Origin: an uncultured Collinsella sp.
Lineage (GTDB): Bacteria > Actinomycetota > Coriobacteriia > Coriobacteriales > Coriobacteriaceae
DNA length: 6,456 bases
Direction: 5' to 3'
Assembly: GCA_902478935.1 (NCBI GenBank)
Contig: CABSMV010000104.1
Location: 1-6,456 of the forward strand
Shown here: piece after piece, positions 1-5,471 of the stretch
Layout of the letters: each line of letters opens with the position of its first letter
How positions within the stretch are numbered: position 1 is the first letter of the stretch
Program-made: the position numbers and the translations under genes
The notes under the pieces: generated by a model
Databases searched by the model: none
What the model was told of the DNA's origin: nothing
Seen by the model: the letters and a program-made list of their open reading frames with translations, nothing else

Positions 1-233
1 CCCGGTCGCCTCGCGGCGAATGCGGGGCTGCCCTCGCCGTGCGAGCAGTGCATGCGCTCCGCCCGGTCGGGCATCTCACGGGCGGTCAGCTCGCCTGCCT
101 CCTCCAGCTTGAGCCAAGCATACAGGTTGTCCTTGTTCGGGAAAAGCGGCAGGCTCCTGCAGGCGGCGGGGGCGGACAGGCCGCTCCGGTGGAACTCCCA
201 GAGAATCCCCTCGCGCTCCTCTTTCGTATACAT
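1..233 (-). CDS. IS3-like transposase OrfA / HTH protein, N-terminal part (cut by window edge)
   Basis: The reading frame opens at ATG 233-231 and stays open to base 1, giving 77 visible residues with no stop, so the gene continues beyond the window. The start is supported by a perfect AGGAGG (241-246, complement) with a 7-nt spacer. The protein begins MYTKEEREGILWEFHRSGLS. It continues through a helix-turn-helix-like stretch, roughly residues 9-45, ending in NLYAWLK, which resembles the recognition helix of IS3/IS911-type OrfA proteins. OrfA of this family binds the element's ends and is usually joined to a DDE-type OrfB by programmed frameshifting. That second ORF would lie outside the window. 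Orientation is toward the left edge, and no other gene is in the same unit. A free-standing HTH regulator cannot be excluded from 77 residues. The plus-strand frames over this stretch are shadows. Confidence 0.62.
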   Translation of the reverse strand, partial: MYTKEEREGILWEFHRSGLSAPAACRSLPLFPNKDNLYAWLKLEEAGELTAREMPDRAERMHCSHGEGSPAFAARRP

Positions 234-293
234 CGGACTCCCTCCTGGACCCAGATTGGGTCCGAGATTTTGTCCGAGGTCCCCTTCTACCCA
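1..293 (-). mobile_element. Probable insertion sequence end (5' end of element; far end not in window)
   Basis: This covers the transposase-like ORF plus its leader. The leader contains a perfect hairpin just upstream of the RBS, GGACCC-AGATT-GGGTCC (247-263). Such a structure could limit expression from outside promoters, as is common in IS leaders. The true terminus cannot be fixed because only one end is visible. A TG...CA-type end near 290-293 is a guess. A contig edge inside an IS is typical of short-read assemblies, since multi-copy elements break the assembly. Confidence 0.4.
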
Positions 294-348
294 GTTTTGG
301 GATGGCGAGAGCGCAGGTTTTGGAGTTGAGGAGGGCGGAGCGGTCGGC

Positions 349-612
349 GGGAAAGCGTGTCCCGTTCTGAACGCGGATTCCGGGATGAACTTTCCGCTAG
401 CCATTCATTTGGAAATTGCATCCCATTCCGAACGAGGATTCCGGGATGTATTTTCCGCTTGAGCTGCCATTGGGAAAGCATGTCCCACTCTACGGCTCGA
501 TTCCGGGTCGCAGTTTCCGCTTGAGGCATCATCCGGAAACTACGTCCCAGTCTGAGCGCGGATTCCGGGATGGACTTTCCGCCTGGGCCGCCATTGGGAA
601 AGCGTGTCCCGC
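349..612. repeat. Tandem ~62-bp hairpin-forming repeat, about 4.4 copies
   Basis: GGAAA anchors lie at 350, 411, 473, 535 and 597, a period of 61, 62, 62 and 62 bases. Each full unit runs GGAAA..., then (G/A)TCCC, a GC-rich centre with GATTCCGGG, and TTTCC. GGAAA pairs with TTTCC and TCCC pairs with GGGA, so every unit can fold on itself. Copies differ by several substitutions but keep the arms. The fifth copy is cut after TCCCG near 611. The 62-base period is not a multiple of three and would shift frame at each unit, which argues against coding. I know of no named family for it. It is best described as a REP-like or minisatellite intergenic repeat. Confidence 0.85.
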
Positions 613-635
613 CCTGCGTTGCCAAGGCGCTTTCT

Positions 636-674
636 TTTACGCCCGCGCCCTGCATAGAGTTCGATTCTCCGCGG
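636..674 (+). repeat. 39-nt direct repeat, copy 1 (contains tmRNA T-arm-like sequence)
   Basis: This copy matches the one at 850-888 at 37 of 39 positions (AT at 654-655 versus GC at 868-869). The copies lie 214 bases apart. The 3' part, GAGTTCGATTCTCCGCG (657-673), is identical over 17 nt to the T-arm and start of the 3' acceptor strand of the tmRNA (954-970, complement), but on the opposite strand. Confidence 0.8.
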
Positions 675-849
675 GTGGGGGGGGATCCGTTGATGGGTTG
701 AGGCCGGAGCAAGACGTTCGATCGGCATCGCATCTATATCTGGCTGGGGCATTGCGCGGAGAATCCGCGTATTTGCTTCGCAAATCCGCACCGGCTTCGG
801 CCGCCTGCCGGCGTCCTCGCCCGCGGGCTAAAAACGCTCACGCGTTTTC

Positions 850-888
850 TTTACGCCCGCGCCCTGCGCAGAGTTCGATTCTCCGCGG
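850..888 (+). repeat. 39-nt direct repeat, copy 2 (contains tmRNA T-arm-like sequence)
   Basis: This is the second copy of the element at 636-674. Its T-arm-like 17-mer is at 871-887, only 66 bases from the genuine tmRNA T-arm (954-970) and inverted relative to it. It is directly preceded by a perfect 7-bp hairpin with AAAACGC/GCGTTTT arms (831-848). Confidence 0.8.
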
Positions 889-902
889 TACGGACTAGAA
901 AT

Positions 903-935
903 AAAAAGGCAGGTAGATACGAATATCTACCTGCC
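903..935 (-). terminator. Rho-independent terminator of tmRNA
   Basis: On the minus strand a perfect 12-bp stem, GGCAGGTAGATA/TATCTACCTGCC (arms at 924-935 and 908-919), with a TTCG tetraloop is followed by TTTTT (907-903). It begins 10 bases beyond the 3' CCA of ssrA and is a textbook intrinsic terminator. Confidence 0.93.
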
Positions 936-944
936 AGTTACTTA

Positions 945-1308
945 TGGTGGAGGCGCGGAGAATCGAACTCCGGTCCACGAAAGCCCCCTGATTGGCATCT
1001 CCAAGCTCAGTCGCTGGTTTTGTCTCGGACGCTTTGCGCGCAGCGACACGCTCGCGGCATCCCAACCGGTTCGGTCTTAACCCGCGCCATACCGATTACG
1101 TGCGCGGGAGCATTCCCCTAAAATGACGTCGCGCCGGTGTCGGGGAAATCACCGGGTTGACGCGCCGCTATAAACTAAGCAGCGAGAGCCATAGGCTCAA
1201 AAGAAGAGTTGTTGTCAATTCAATTTGACGGTACCCCTGTTTAACGAGGCGAGGAGACCTCGGCTTGCTTCCTCTCTCAGAGCTATCGTGTCGAAACCAG
1301 TCGCCCCC
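945..1308 (-). ncRNA. ssrA: tmRNA (transfer-messenger RNA)
   Basis: This one-piece tmRNA of about 364 nt rescues stalled ribosomes and tags the unfinished protein for proteolysis, together with SmpB. The 5' end GGGGGCG (1308-1302) pairs with CGCCTCC (949-955, complement), with one G-U pair, to form the 7-bp acceptor stem. After it comes the hallmark ACTGGTTTCGACA. The 3' end has the T-arm GGAGTTCGATTCTCC, discriminator A and a genome-encoded CCA (945-947). The internal tag frame (1175-1216) ends in ALAA then TAG. The strong terminator at 903-935 lies immediately downstream. I see no convincing promoter. TTGAAA (1371-1366) with a poor -10 candidate 17 bases later is the best guess, and a longer precursor trimmed by RNase P is equally possible. 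A small ORF overlapping the tag on the same strand is spurious. Confidence 0.97.
1175..1216 (-). other. tmRNA tag-peptide reading frame
   Basis: The frame reads DNNSSFEPMALAA and then TAG. An in-frame TGA at 1222-1220 fixes the upstream limit, so the resume codon is GAC (1216-1214) or the preceding ATT (1219-1217). GAC is the likelier choice. The hydrophobic ALAA end is the signal read by ClpXP-type proteases. The MALAA ending and acidic start differ from the common AANDENYALAA-like and ANTKRDSFALAA-like tags. Confidence 0.88.
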
Positions 1309-1378
1309 GAATGTCGGGAAAGTCTGGATGGCATCGGGCCTGAAAACACCCGATAACCGTCGACTTTTCAAGGAACAT

Positions 1379-1394
1379 GCGGGGCGAGCCCCGC
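1379..1394. other. GC hairpin between tmRNA and the 144-aa gene
   Basis: GCGGGG and CCCCGC arms surround a CGAG loop (1379-1384 and 1389-1394). There is no T-run on either side, so intrinsic termination is unlikely. A second weak inverted repeat, ATCGGG/CCCGAT (1333-1338 and 1349-1354), lies between it and ssrA. The function is unknown. Confidence 0.4.
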
Positions 1395-1547
1395 TTGTGG
1401 AGTGTTATCTTACCACGTTCTGAAAGCGGACAGCTGTTCTATGCACGAGCTGTGAAGACCCCAATGTGCGCCGCACTTCGCACTTTTGCTACCGATCGCG
1501 TCACGTATATTTTCGCCAAGCAAAATTGACCCATCGAAAGGACCGTT

Positions 1548-1982
1548 ATGGATACCAAGCAGCAACTCGTCAATGCCCTCGCAGGCCTGGGCTCAACTAT
1601 TACCGAAGCTATGGATGTCATCGAGGGCTTTGTCCCCTGCGGACATCCCGCCCTCACGGTATCGAACGCACTCGTCGCGCTGGACGCTGACGATGATGCG
1701 GCTCTCGCCCAGCAGCTTGAGACCGTCGAGGGCTTTATCGACCACGTGAGTGAGAACCGCGGCGTGGCCGCCTACCACGGCATCGAGGTCGAGCTCGCGG
1801 GACCCAAGGCCGATCTGTTCGCAGCAATCCGCGAGGTAGGCGCCCTTATGCAGACCGCAGGCGTCAAGAACACCCAGGTCAACGAGTGGGTCTACCGCAG
1901 TCTGGCAGCACTAAACGATTCCGATGAAAAGGCTGCCAAAAAGCTCGCCGAAGCTCCCCTCGTCAAGGCAGCGCTTTTGTAA
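1548..1982 (+). CDS. Conserved-looking hypothetical protein, 144 aa
   Basis: I do not recognise this protein. The ATG at 1548 is preceded by AAAGGA (1537-1542) with a 5-nt spacer, a good ribosome site. A possible -10 TATATT lies at 1506-1511 with only a poor -35, so the promoter is tentative. The 144-residue product is acidic at its centre and predicted mostly helical by eye: an N-terminal amphipathic region, a short FVPCGHP segment with the only cysteine near residue 32, an Asp/Ala-rich middle (LDADDDAAL), and a lysine-rich C-terminus. There is no signal peptide, membrane segment or known catalytic motif. A cytosolic helical-bundle protein is the most that can be inferred. It stands alone, divergent from ssrA and convergent with the PIN gene. 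Codon use looks normal for its neighbours, supporting a real gene. Confidence 0.8.
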   Translation: MDTKQQLVNALAGLGSTITEAMDVIEGFVPCGHPALTVSNALVALDADDDAALAQQLETVEGFIDHVSENRGVAAYHGIEVELAGPKADLFAAIREVGALMQTAGVKNTQVNEWVYRSLAALNDSDEKAAKKLAEAPLVKAALL

Positions 1983-1990
1983 TTAAAGGA

Positions 1991-2030
1991 TGCGCGGCCT
2001 TCTGAGCGCCGACGTTCCGAAGGCCGCGCA
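1991..2030. terminator. Long perfect hairpin between convergent genes (possible bidirectional terminator)
   Basis: The arms TGCGCGGCCTTC (1991-2002) and GAAGGCCGCGCA (2019-2030) are perfectly complementary over 12 bp around a 16-nt loop. The hairpin lies 8 bases after the stop of the plus gene and 12 bases after the stop of the minus PIN gene. There is no clear T-run on the plus side and only CCTTTAATT on the minus side. It is placed like a shared terminator but lacks a good U-tract. Confidence 0.55.
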
Positions 2031-2042
2031 GACAGCCAGGCG

Positions 2043-2558
2043 TTAGCAGGACACCCGCCCACCACGTTCGGCCAGAGCAAGAATCGGCATCATTTGGCGC
2101 GGGGTCTTTGCTGCGAGATCGGCATGTTCGAGCAGCTTGCGATCGTTGGTCACCAAGTAATCGACCTGCGCGCGCTTGCACGCAGCGAGCACCAAGTTGT
2201 CCTCGTAATCGCGATGGAGCGCTAAGTATTTGTCGGCCAGCCAAAGGTCCGACACATCTGCACCCACGGCCGTAGCGTTTTCGGTCATGTTCCGGACAAA
2301 CGCCAACGCCGCATCGCCAATTGCACGGGCAGATGCCTCGTCGAGCGCTCCCCCGCTGGCTAGAACGCTGCGCTTCAGCTCGTGTTGGACAACGTACAGC
2401 ACGTCCTTAGCGATATGAACCGGAAAGAACAGCAACGCCCCCGTCTCCGTCGCCTGCCCAATAAACGCACGCGCGGCAAGCGACTCGGCATGGTCAACAC
2501 AAAACGAATCAACCCATACGTTGGCGTCCACCATGATCTTGAGAGGCGCCCCACTCAC
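2043..2558 (-). CDS. PIN-domain protein, putative VapC-like toxin (ribonuclease)
   Basis: This 171-aa protein carries the PIN nuclease signature, a family of metal-dependent RNases used as toxins. The acidic residues visible in order are D11 in IMVDANVWVD, D52 in HIAKDVLYVV (where many relatives have Glu), D117/D120 in DYEDNLVLAAC, and N138-D139 in the closing VTNDRKLL. The length is somewhat above the usual 120-150 aa. I chose GTG at 2558-2556 because it overlaps the upstream stop as GTGA and has AAGGGG 8 nt before it. A downstream ATG (residue 9) would start inside the first beta strand. The gene is co-transcribed and probably translationally coupled with the RHH antitoxin-like gene. No signal or membrane segment is seen. 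The RNA target cannot be inferred. It could also be a non-toxic PIN RNase, but the pairing favours a toxin. Confidence 0.83.
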   Translation of the reverse strand: MSGAPLKIMVDANVWVDSFCVDHAESLAARAFIGQATETGALLFFPVHIAKDVLYVVQHELKRSVLASGGALDEASARAIGDAALAFVRNMTENATAVGADVSDLWLADKYLALHRDYEDNLVLAACKRAQVDYLVTNDRKLLEHADLAAKTPRQMMPILALAERGGRVSC

Positions 2559-2908
2559 TGGATCATCCCCTTTTGGCGATAATGCTCATCCATGGCTTCG
2601 GAATAGATTGTGTCCCAACCGCGATCGTCGGATACGGGCGACGGAGCGATGCCCAGATCTGCATAAAGCCGGTCGGCCGCTGCCCACGACGCGGCGAACG
2701 GAGTATCGGGTGCGACGGTCTGTTGCCGGCCATCAACGGCAGACAGCACTTCCTCACACTGCCCACCACCCTGTGCGACCTTGGCCACGACCTTTTTGAT
2801 GAGCTCGGGCAGTGACCTGCCCGAAAGCTGCAGCGCCTCCTCGGCGCGCTCTTTAACCGAGCGATCTACGCGAACATTCACCTGTGCCATGCTGCCAGCA
2901 ACGCTCAT
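2555..2908 (-). CDS. RelB/DinJ-type ribbon-helix-helix antitoxin-like protein
   Basis: This 117-aa protein has an N-terminal ribbon-helix-helix DNA-binding fold of the RelB/DinJ kind. A beta strand AQVNVRVD (8-15) is followed by helix RSVKERAEEALQLSG (16-30), then SLPELIKKVVAKVAQ (32-46). The C-terminal half (about 50-117) is acidic with aromatic residues, as expected of a toxin-neutralising tail. I start at ATG 2908-2906 because AGGAG (2923-2919) lies 10 nt upstream. The open frame extends further to 2995, but that would run through the promoter. A later ATG at 2890 would give MAQVN and is the alternative. The gene has its own near-consensus promoter carrying repeated TGATAGCA-type boxes, which suggests autorepression by the antitoxin or complex. 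Its last codon overlaps the PIN gene start. RelB/DinJ antitoxins usually pair with RelE/YafQ toxins, so a PIN partner is less usual. Confidence 0.82.
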   Translation of the reverse strand: MSVAGSMAQVNVRVDRSVKERAEEALQLSGRSLPELIKKVVAKVAQGGGQCEEVLSAVDGRQQTVAPDTPFAASWAAADRLYADLGIAPSPVSDDRGWDTIYSEAMDEHYRQKGMIQ

Positions 2909-2929
2909 ATTGATCACGCTCCTCCCGCA

Positions 2930-2968
2930 TGCTATCACTGCTAGCACCACTATAAATGGCTGATAGCA
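2930..2968. promoter_or_regulatory. Putative operator with three TGCTA-type boxes
   Basis: TGCTATCA (2930-2937), the perfect palindrome TGCTAGCA (2939-2946) and TGATAGCA (2961-2968) flank and overlap the promoter. The outer two are exact inverted copies. The last sits in the -35/-10 spacer. The first two cover the start-point region. RHH antitoxins bind such short inverted boxes cooperatively, so autoregulation is inferred. Confidence 0.6.
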
Positions 2969-2977
2969 CACGGTCAA
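2949..2977 (-). promoter_or_regulatory. Sigma70-type promoter of the RHH-PIN operon
   Basis: On the minus strand TTGACC (2977-2972) is the -35 and TATAGT (2954-2949) the -10. The spacer is exactly 17 bp, with five of six consensus matches in each box. The expected start point is near 2942, about 34 nt before the ATG. Confidence 0.8.
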
Positions 2978-2981
2978 ACAC

Positions 2982-3027
2982 AAAAAAGCCTGCACCAGGA
3001 CGACGGCAGTACCGTCCGAATGCAGGC
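2982..3027 (-). terminator. Rho-independent terminator of the metal ATPase operon
   Basis: On the minus strand GCCTGCA (3027-3021) pairs with TGCAGGC (2994-2988). The loop contains an inner GGAC/GTCC stem, and TTTTTT follows (2987-2982). It starts 20 bases after the ATPase stop codon and ends 5 bases before the -35 box of the TA operon, insulating the two units. Confidence 0.88.
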
Positions 3028-3047
3028 CATAAACTCAAGCAAAAGCG

Positions 3048-5123
3048 TTAGCGTAGATATGCCTTTGCGTTGCCCAGGCTGTAGGCGATCGTTGAGCCGT
3101 TGTGCAGCAACGACGACGTCTGTGGAGTGATCATGCCGGTAATACCCAATGCCAACAGCGCCGAGTTGGTGAGCATCACCTTAGAGTAGGAACTCGTCAG
3201 ACGGTCGATAAGCCCCTGGCTCATGCGGCGCAGGCGCACGATTGCGGCCAGATCAGTATCGGTCAGGATGATATCGGCGACCTCCTTGGCGATGTCGCTT
3301 CCGCCACCCATCGCCAGGCCCACATCGGCCAGGCCCAGCGCAGGCGAATCGTTGACGCCGTCGCCCACCATGGCAACGTGGCGCCCCTCGCCCTTAATGC
3401 GCTCAACATACGCGTACTTGTCCTCGGGCAGCAGCTCGGCCTTAAACTCGTCGACACCTGCTTCGCGAGCAATGCGCTCGGCCGTGCGCTCCGAGTCGCC
3501 CGTGAGCATGACCACGTGCTTAACGCCCAACGTGTGCAGGTCGGCGATGGCCTCGCGGACCCCGGGCTTAAGCGGGTCCTCGATACCGAGCACGCCCACA
3601 ACGGTGCCGTCGACCGCCAGATACAGCGGCGACAGCCCCTGCATCTGGGACTCAATGCGTTCCTTGATGTCGGACTCGAGCTGCGCGCCCTCATCCTCAA
3701 ACACAAAGTGCGCGGAACCGATGATGGCGCGACGCCCTTCGATGGACGAAGCGATGCCGTGCGCCACGATGTACTCGACAGCGGCATGGCGCTCGCGGTG
3801 CTCGAGCCCGCGCTCGCGAGCAGCGTTGACGACGGCGCGCGCTACCGGGTGAGGGAAATGTTCCTCCAAGCAAGCAGAAAGGCGCAGAATCTCGTCCTCG
3901 CTCCATCCATCGGTGGTGAGCACGCAGGCAAGACGCGGCTGCGCCTCGGTGAGCGTTCCGGTCTTATCAAACACAATAGTGTCGGCCTTGGCAAACGACT
4001 CAAAGTACTTTGCGCCCTTGACCATAACGCCCATCTTGGCAGCATCGCTCATAGCGGTCATGACGGCAACGGAACCCGTGAGCTTGAGTGCGCACGAGTA
4101 GTCGACCATTAGCGCCGCCGAGGTCTTGATGAGGCTGCGGGTGGTGAGCGCGACAAGGCCCGCAAGCAGGAAGTTCCACGGGACGATCTTGTTGGCAAGG
4201 TCCTCCATGTGCGACTGGCCCTCGGACTTGAGCGAGTCGGCCGTCTGCACGAGCGAGACGATCGAGCGGAGCTTGGTCTGTGCCGTATTGGCGCGCACGC
4301 GCACCAAGATGCTGCCGTCTTCCACAACGGTTCCGGCGAACACGTCGTCGCCTGCGCTGCGCTCAACGGCCAGCGGCTCGCCGGTCAGGGTCGCCTGGTT
4401 GACCATGGCGCTTCCCTGCTCGACAACACCGTCAATGCAGATGGACATGCCGGTGCGCACGGCGACCAGATCGCCGGGCTCAAGCTCGGTCGCGGCAACG
4501 CTTATCTCGGTGTCGCCGACGACTATTTGTGCCTTATCGGGCACGTCGAGCAGCGAGTTGATGAGCTCGTTTTCGCTCATGGCGCGCGTGTAGTCCTCGA
4601 GCAGTTCGCCCACGTTGAGCAGGAACATCGTCTGGCCTGCGGTGTCGACATCACGTTTGACGAACGAAATGCCGATGGCCGAAGCGTCGAGCACGGGAAC
4701 GGTTAGGCGTGGCTGCGCCAGCTCATGAAGGGCAGCGCGCAAAAATGCCATGTAACCGGCCACGACAAACACCGCACGCAGAGGCGTCGGCAAGAACCAG
4801 CGACGTGCGTAATGGGCACCGACGAGTGTCGCCAGGTCCATTACGAGTTTGTGCTTGCGCGGCTCGAGTTGCATCACGTAGCCCGACTTGGCATCGGCGA
4901 TAGCTTGAGCATCGAGTGCGCCCACGGCGTCGAGCACGCTCGCGCGGCGCGGCTCGTCGTACTCCAGCGCCATCTGGCCAATACGGCCATAAACGCGCAC
5001 CTTGTGCACGCCGTCGATATCGCCGCCAAGCTTAAGAAGTGCATCGAGATCGCTCTCTGGCACAGGACCCGCCAATTGAAGACGGGTCCTGCCGGGGATC
5101 TCGCTAATAATCGAGAATCTCAT
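3048..5123 (-). CDS. P1B-type heavy-metal-translocating ATPase with non-canonical metal motif
   Basis: This 691-aa membrane pump belongs to the P-type ATPase superfamily and is likely a metal exporter. In order: an N-terminal HMA-like domain without any cysteine (about 1-70); membrane segments near 112-132 and 142-172; the actuator domain with TGEP (247-250); membrane segments at about 313-329 and 334-356; the phosphorylation site DKTGT with D386; the P1B-specific HP dipeptide (H425-P426); TGD (541-543); GDGVND (587-592); and two closing helices with HNGST (674-678). The intramembrane site reads D341-Y-S-C-A-L-K, where classical P1B pumps have CPC, CPH or SPC, so the proline is missing and the metal cannot be predicted. 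The start ATG at 5123 has only a weak AGG 8 nt upstream. With an 18-nt gap from the DUF6110-like gene, translation may be coupled. A terminator follows. Mn, Zn, Fe or Cu efflux are all possible. Confidence 0.92.
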   Translation of the reverse strand: MRFSIISEIPGRTRLQLAGPVPESDLDALLKLGGDIDGVHKVRVYGRIGQMALEYDEPRRASVLDAVGALDAQAIADAKSGYVMQLEPRKHKLVMDLATLVGAHYARRWFLPTPLRAVFVVAGYMAFLRAALHELAQPRLTVPVLDASAIGISFVKRDVDTAGQTMFLLNVGELLEDYTRAMSENELINSLLDVPDKAQIVVGDTEISVAATELEPGDLVAVRTGMSICIDGVVEQGSAMVNQATLTGEPLAVERSAGDDVFAGTVVEDGSILVRVRANTAQTKLRSIVSLVQTADSLKSEGQSHMEDLANKIVPWNFLLAGLVALTTRSLIKTSAALMVDYSCALKLTGSVAVMTAMSDAAKMGVMVKGAKYFESFAKADTIVFDKTGTLTEAQPRLACVLTTDGWSEDEILRLSACLEEHFPHPVARAVVNAARERGLEHRERHAAVEYIVAHGIASSIEGRRAIIGSAHFVFEDEGAQLESDIKERIESQMQGLSPLYLAVDGTVVGVLGIEDPLKPGVREAIADLHTLGVKHVVMLTGDSERTAERIAREAGVDEFKAELLPEDKYAYVERIKGEGRHVAMVGDGVNDSPALGLADVGLAMGGGSDIAKEVADIILTDTDLAAIVRLRRMSQGLIDRLTSSYSKVMLTNSALLALGITGMITPQTSSLLHNGSTIAYSLGNAKAYLR

Positions 5124-5141
5124 AGTTTGTGCCTGGGAGCG

Positions 5142-5387
5142 TTACTCGGCTGCCTCGTCAGCAGCGGCCTCGCTCTGGGTGATGTAGGCAGCCTCGGCAA
5201 CCATGTCATCGACATTGGCCTTGGCCTGCTCGACCATGTCCTGGTAGCCGTTCTTGATGCGCATGCCGCACGCGATACCCTGCACGCAGGCATTCTTGAC
5301 CGGAGCGCTGGTAAGCAGCTTGATGCCGGCCGTGCCAAGCAGAAAACCGCCACCGACAAGCAGGGTATTGAACGTCGACTTCTTCAT
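5142..5387 (-). CDS. DUF6110-like small membrane-anchored protein, 81 aa
   Basis: The start ATG at 5387-5385 is chosen because AGGGAG (5400-5395) lies 7 nt before it. An in-frame ATG at 5447 would lie within the leader and lacks a site. The protein has a short lysine-bearing N-terminus, a hydrophobic glycine-rich segment (about residues 8-25, LLVGGGFLLGTAGIKLL), then TSAPVKNACVQGIACGMRIKNGY. The tail is acidic and alanine/glutamate-rich. C34 and C40 are the only cysteines. The pattern GxxGIKLLTS...K...GxR matches my memory of the DUF6110 family, which I recall next to P1B ATPases. No function is established. Being first in the operon under a palindrome-bearing promoter, it may be an accessory subunit or metal-handling partner of the pump; this is inference. 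A membrane-anchored small protein of another family is the alternative. Confidence 0.8.
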   Translation of the reverse strand: MKKSTFNTLLVGGGFLLGTAGIKLLTSAPVKNACVQGIACGMRIKNGYQDMVEQAKANVDDMVAEAAYITQSEAAADEAAE

Positions 5388-5471
5388 GTTGCTTCTCCCT
5401 TTTGCCGCATTGGACGCGGCACGGTGCCTCAGCACCCGAGTAAACAAGTTTGCTCGAGCACACTTTTGGAA

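Larger units (their letters stand above)
234..944. other. Gene-free, repeat-rich stretch between IS end and tmRNA
   Basis: I see no credible gene in these ~710 bases. The contents in order are: the IS leader hairpin (247-263), the 62-bp tandem repeat (349-612), a first 39-nt repeat (636-674), a G-rich run (675-684), a hairpin CGCGGA-GAA-TCCGCG (755-769), a hairpin ATTTGC-TTC-GCAAAT (771-785), a hairpin CCGGC...GCCGG (791-811), a hairpin AAAACGC-TCAC-GCGTTTT (831-848), a second 39-nt repeat (850-888), and the tmRNA terminator. Open frames across this stretch are repeat-driven or low-complexity and lack ribosome sites. Confidence 0.7.

Noticed and set aside
39..462. Plus-strand open frames over the left edge
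   Set aside because: They are antisense shadows of the transposase-like ORF and repeat region, without ribosome sites.
349..612. CRISPR array
   Set aside because: Periodicity is about 62 bases, but similarity runs through the whole unit, with no alternation of conserved repeat and unique spacer, and there are no cas genes.
657..673. A tRNA gene suggested by GTTCGATTCTCC
   Set aside because: Only the T-arm-like part is present. No acceptor, D- or anticodon arms are found upstream in either repeat copy.
287..733. 148-aa minus-strand open frame across the tandem repeat
   Set aside because: It is created by the repeat. The 62-base period shifts frame at every unit, there is no ribosome site, and the composition is low-complexity Arg/Pro/Ser.
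1168..1371. 67-aa minus-strand frame covering the tmRNA tag
   Set aside because: It lies inside and upstream of ssrA. Only the 13-residue tag at its end is translated, by trans-translation.
2909..2995. N-terminal extension of the antitoxin frame (extra 29 residues)
   Set aside because: It would run through the -35/-10 promoter and operator boxes. The RBS fits the ATG at 2908.
3102..4112. 336-aa plus-strand open frame opposite the ATPase
   Set aside because: It is a long antisense shadow typical of high-GC coding DNA. The minus strand carries unambiguous P-type ATPase motifs.
5388..5468. Metal riboswitch in the operon leader
   Set aside because: The ~80-nt leader has small GC hairpins but no recognisable conserved riboswitch core such as the Mn (yybP-ykoY) or NiCo motifs.
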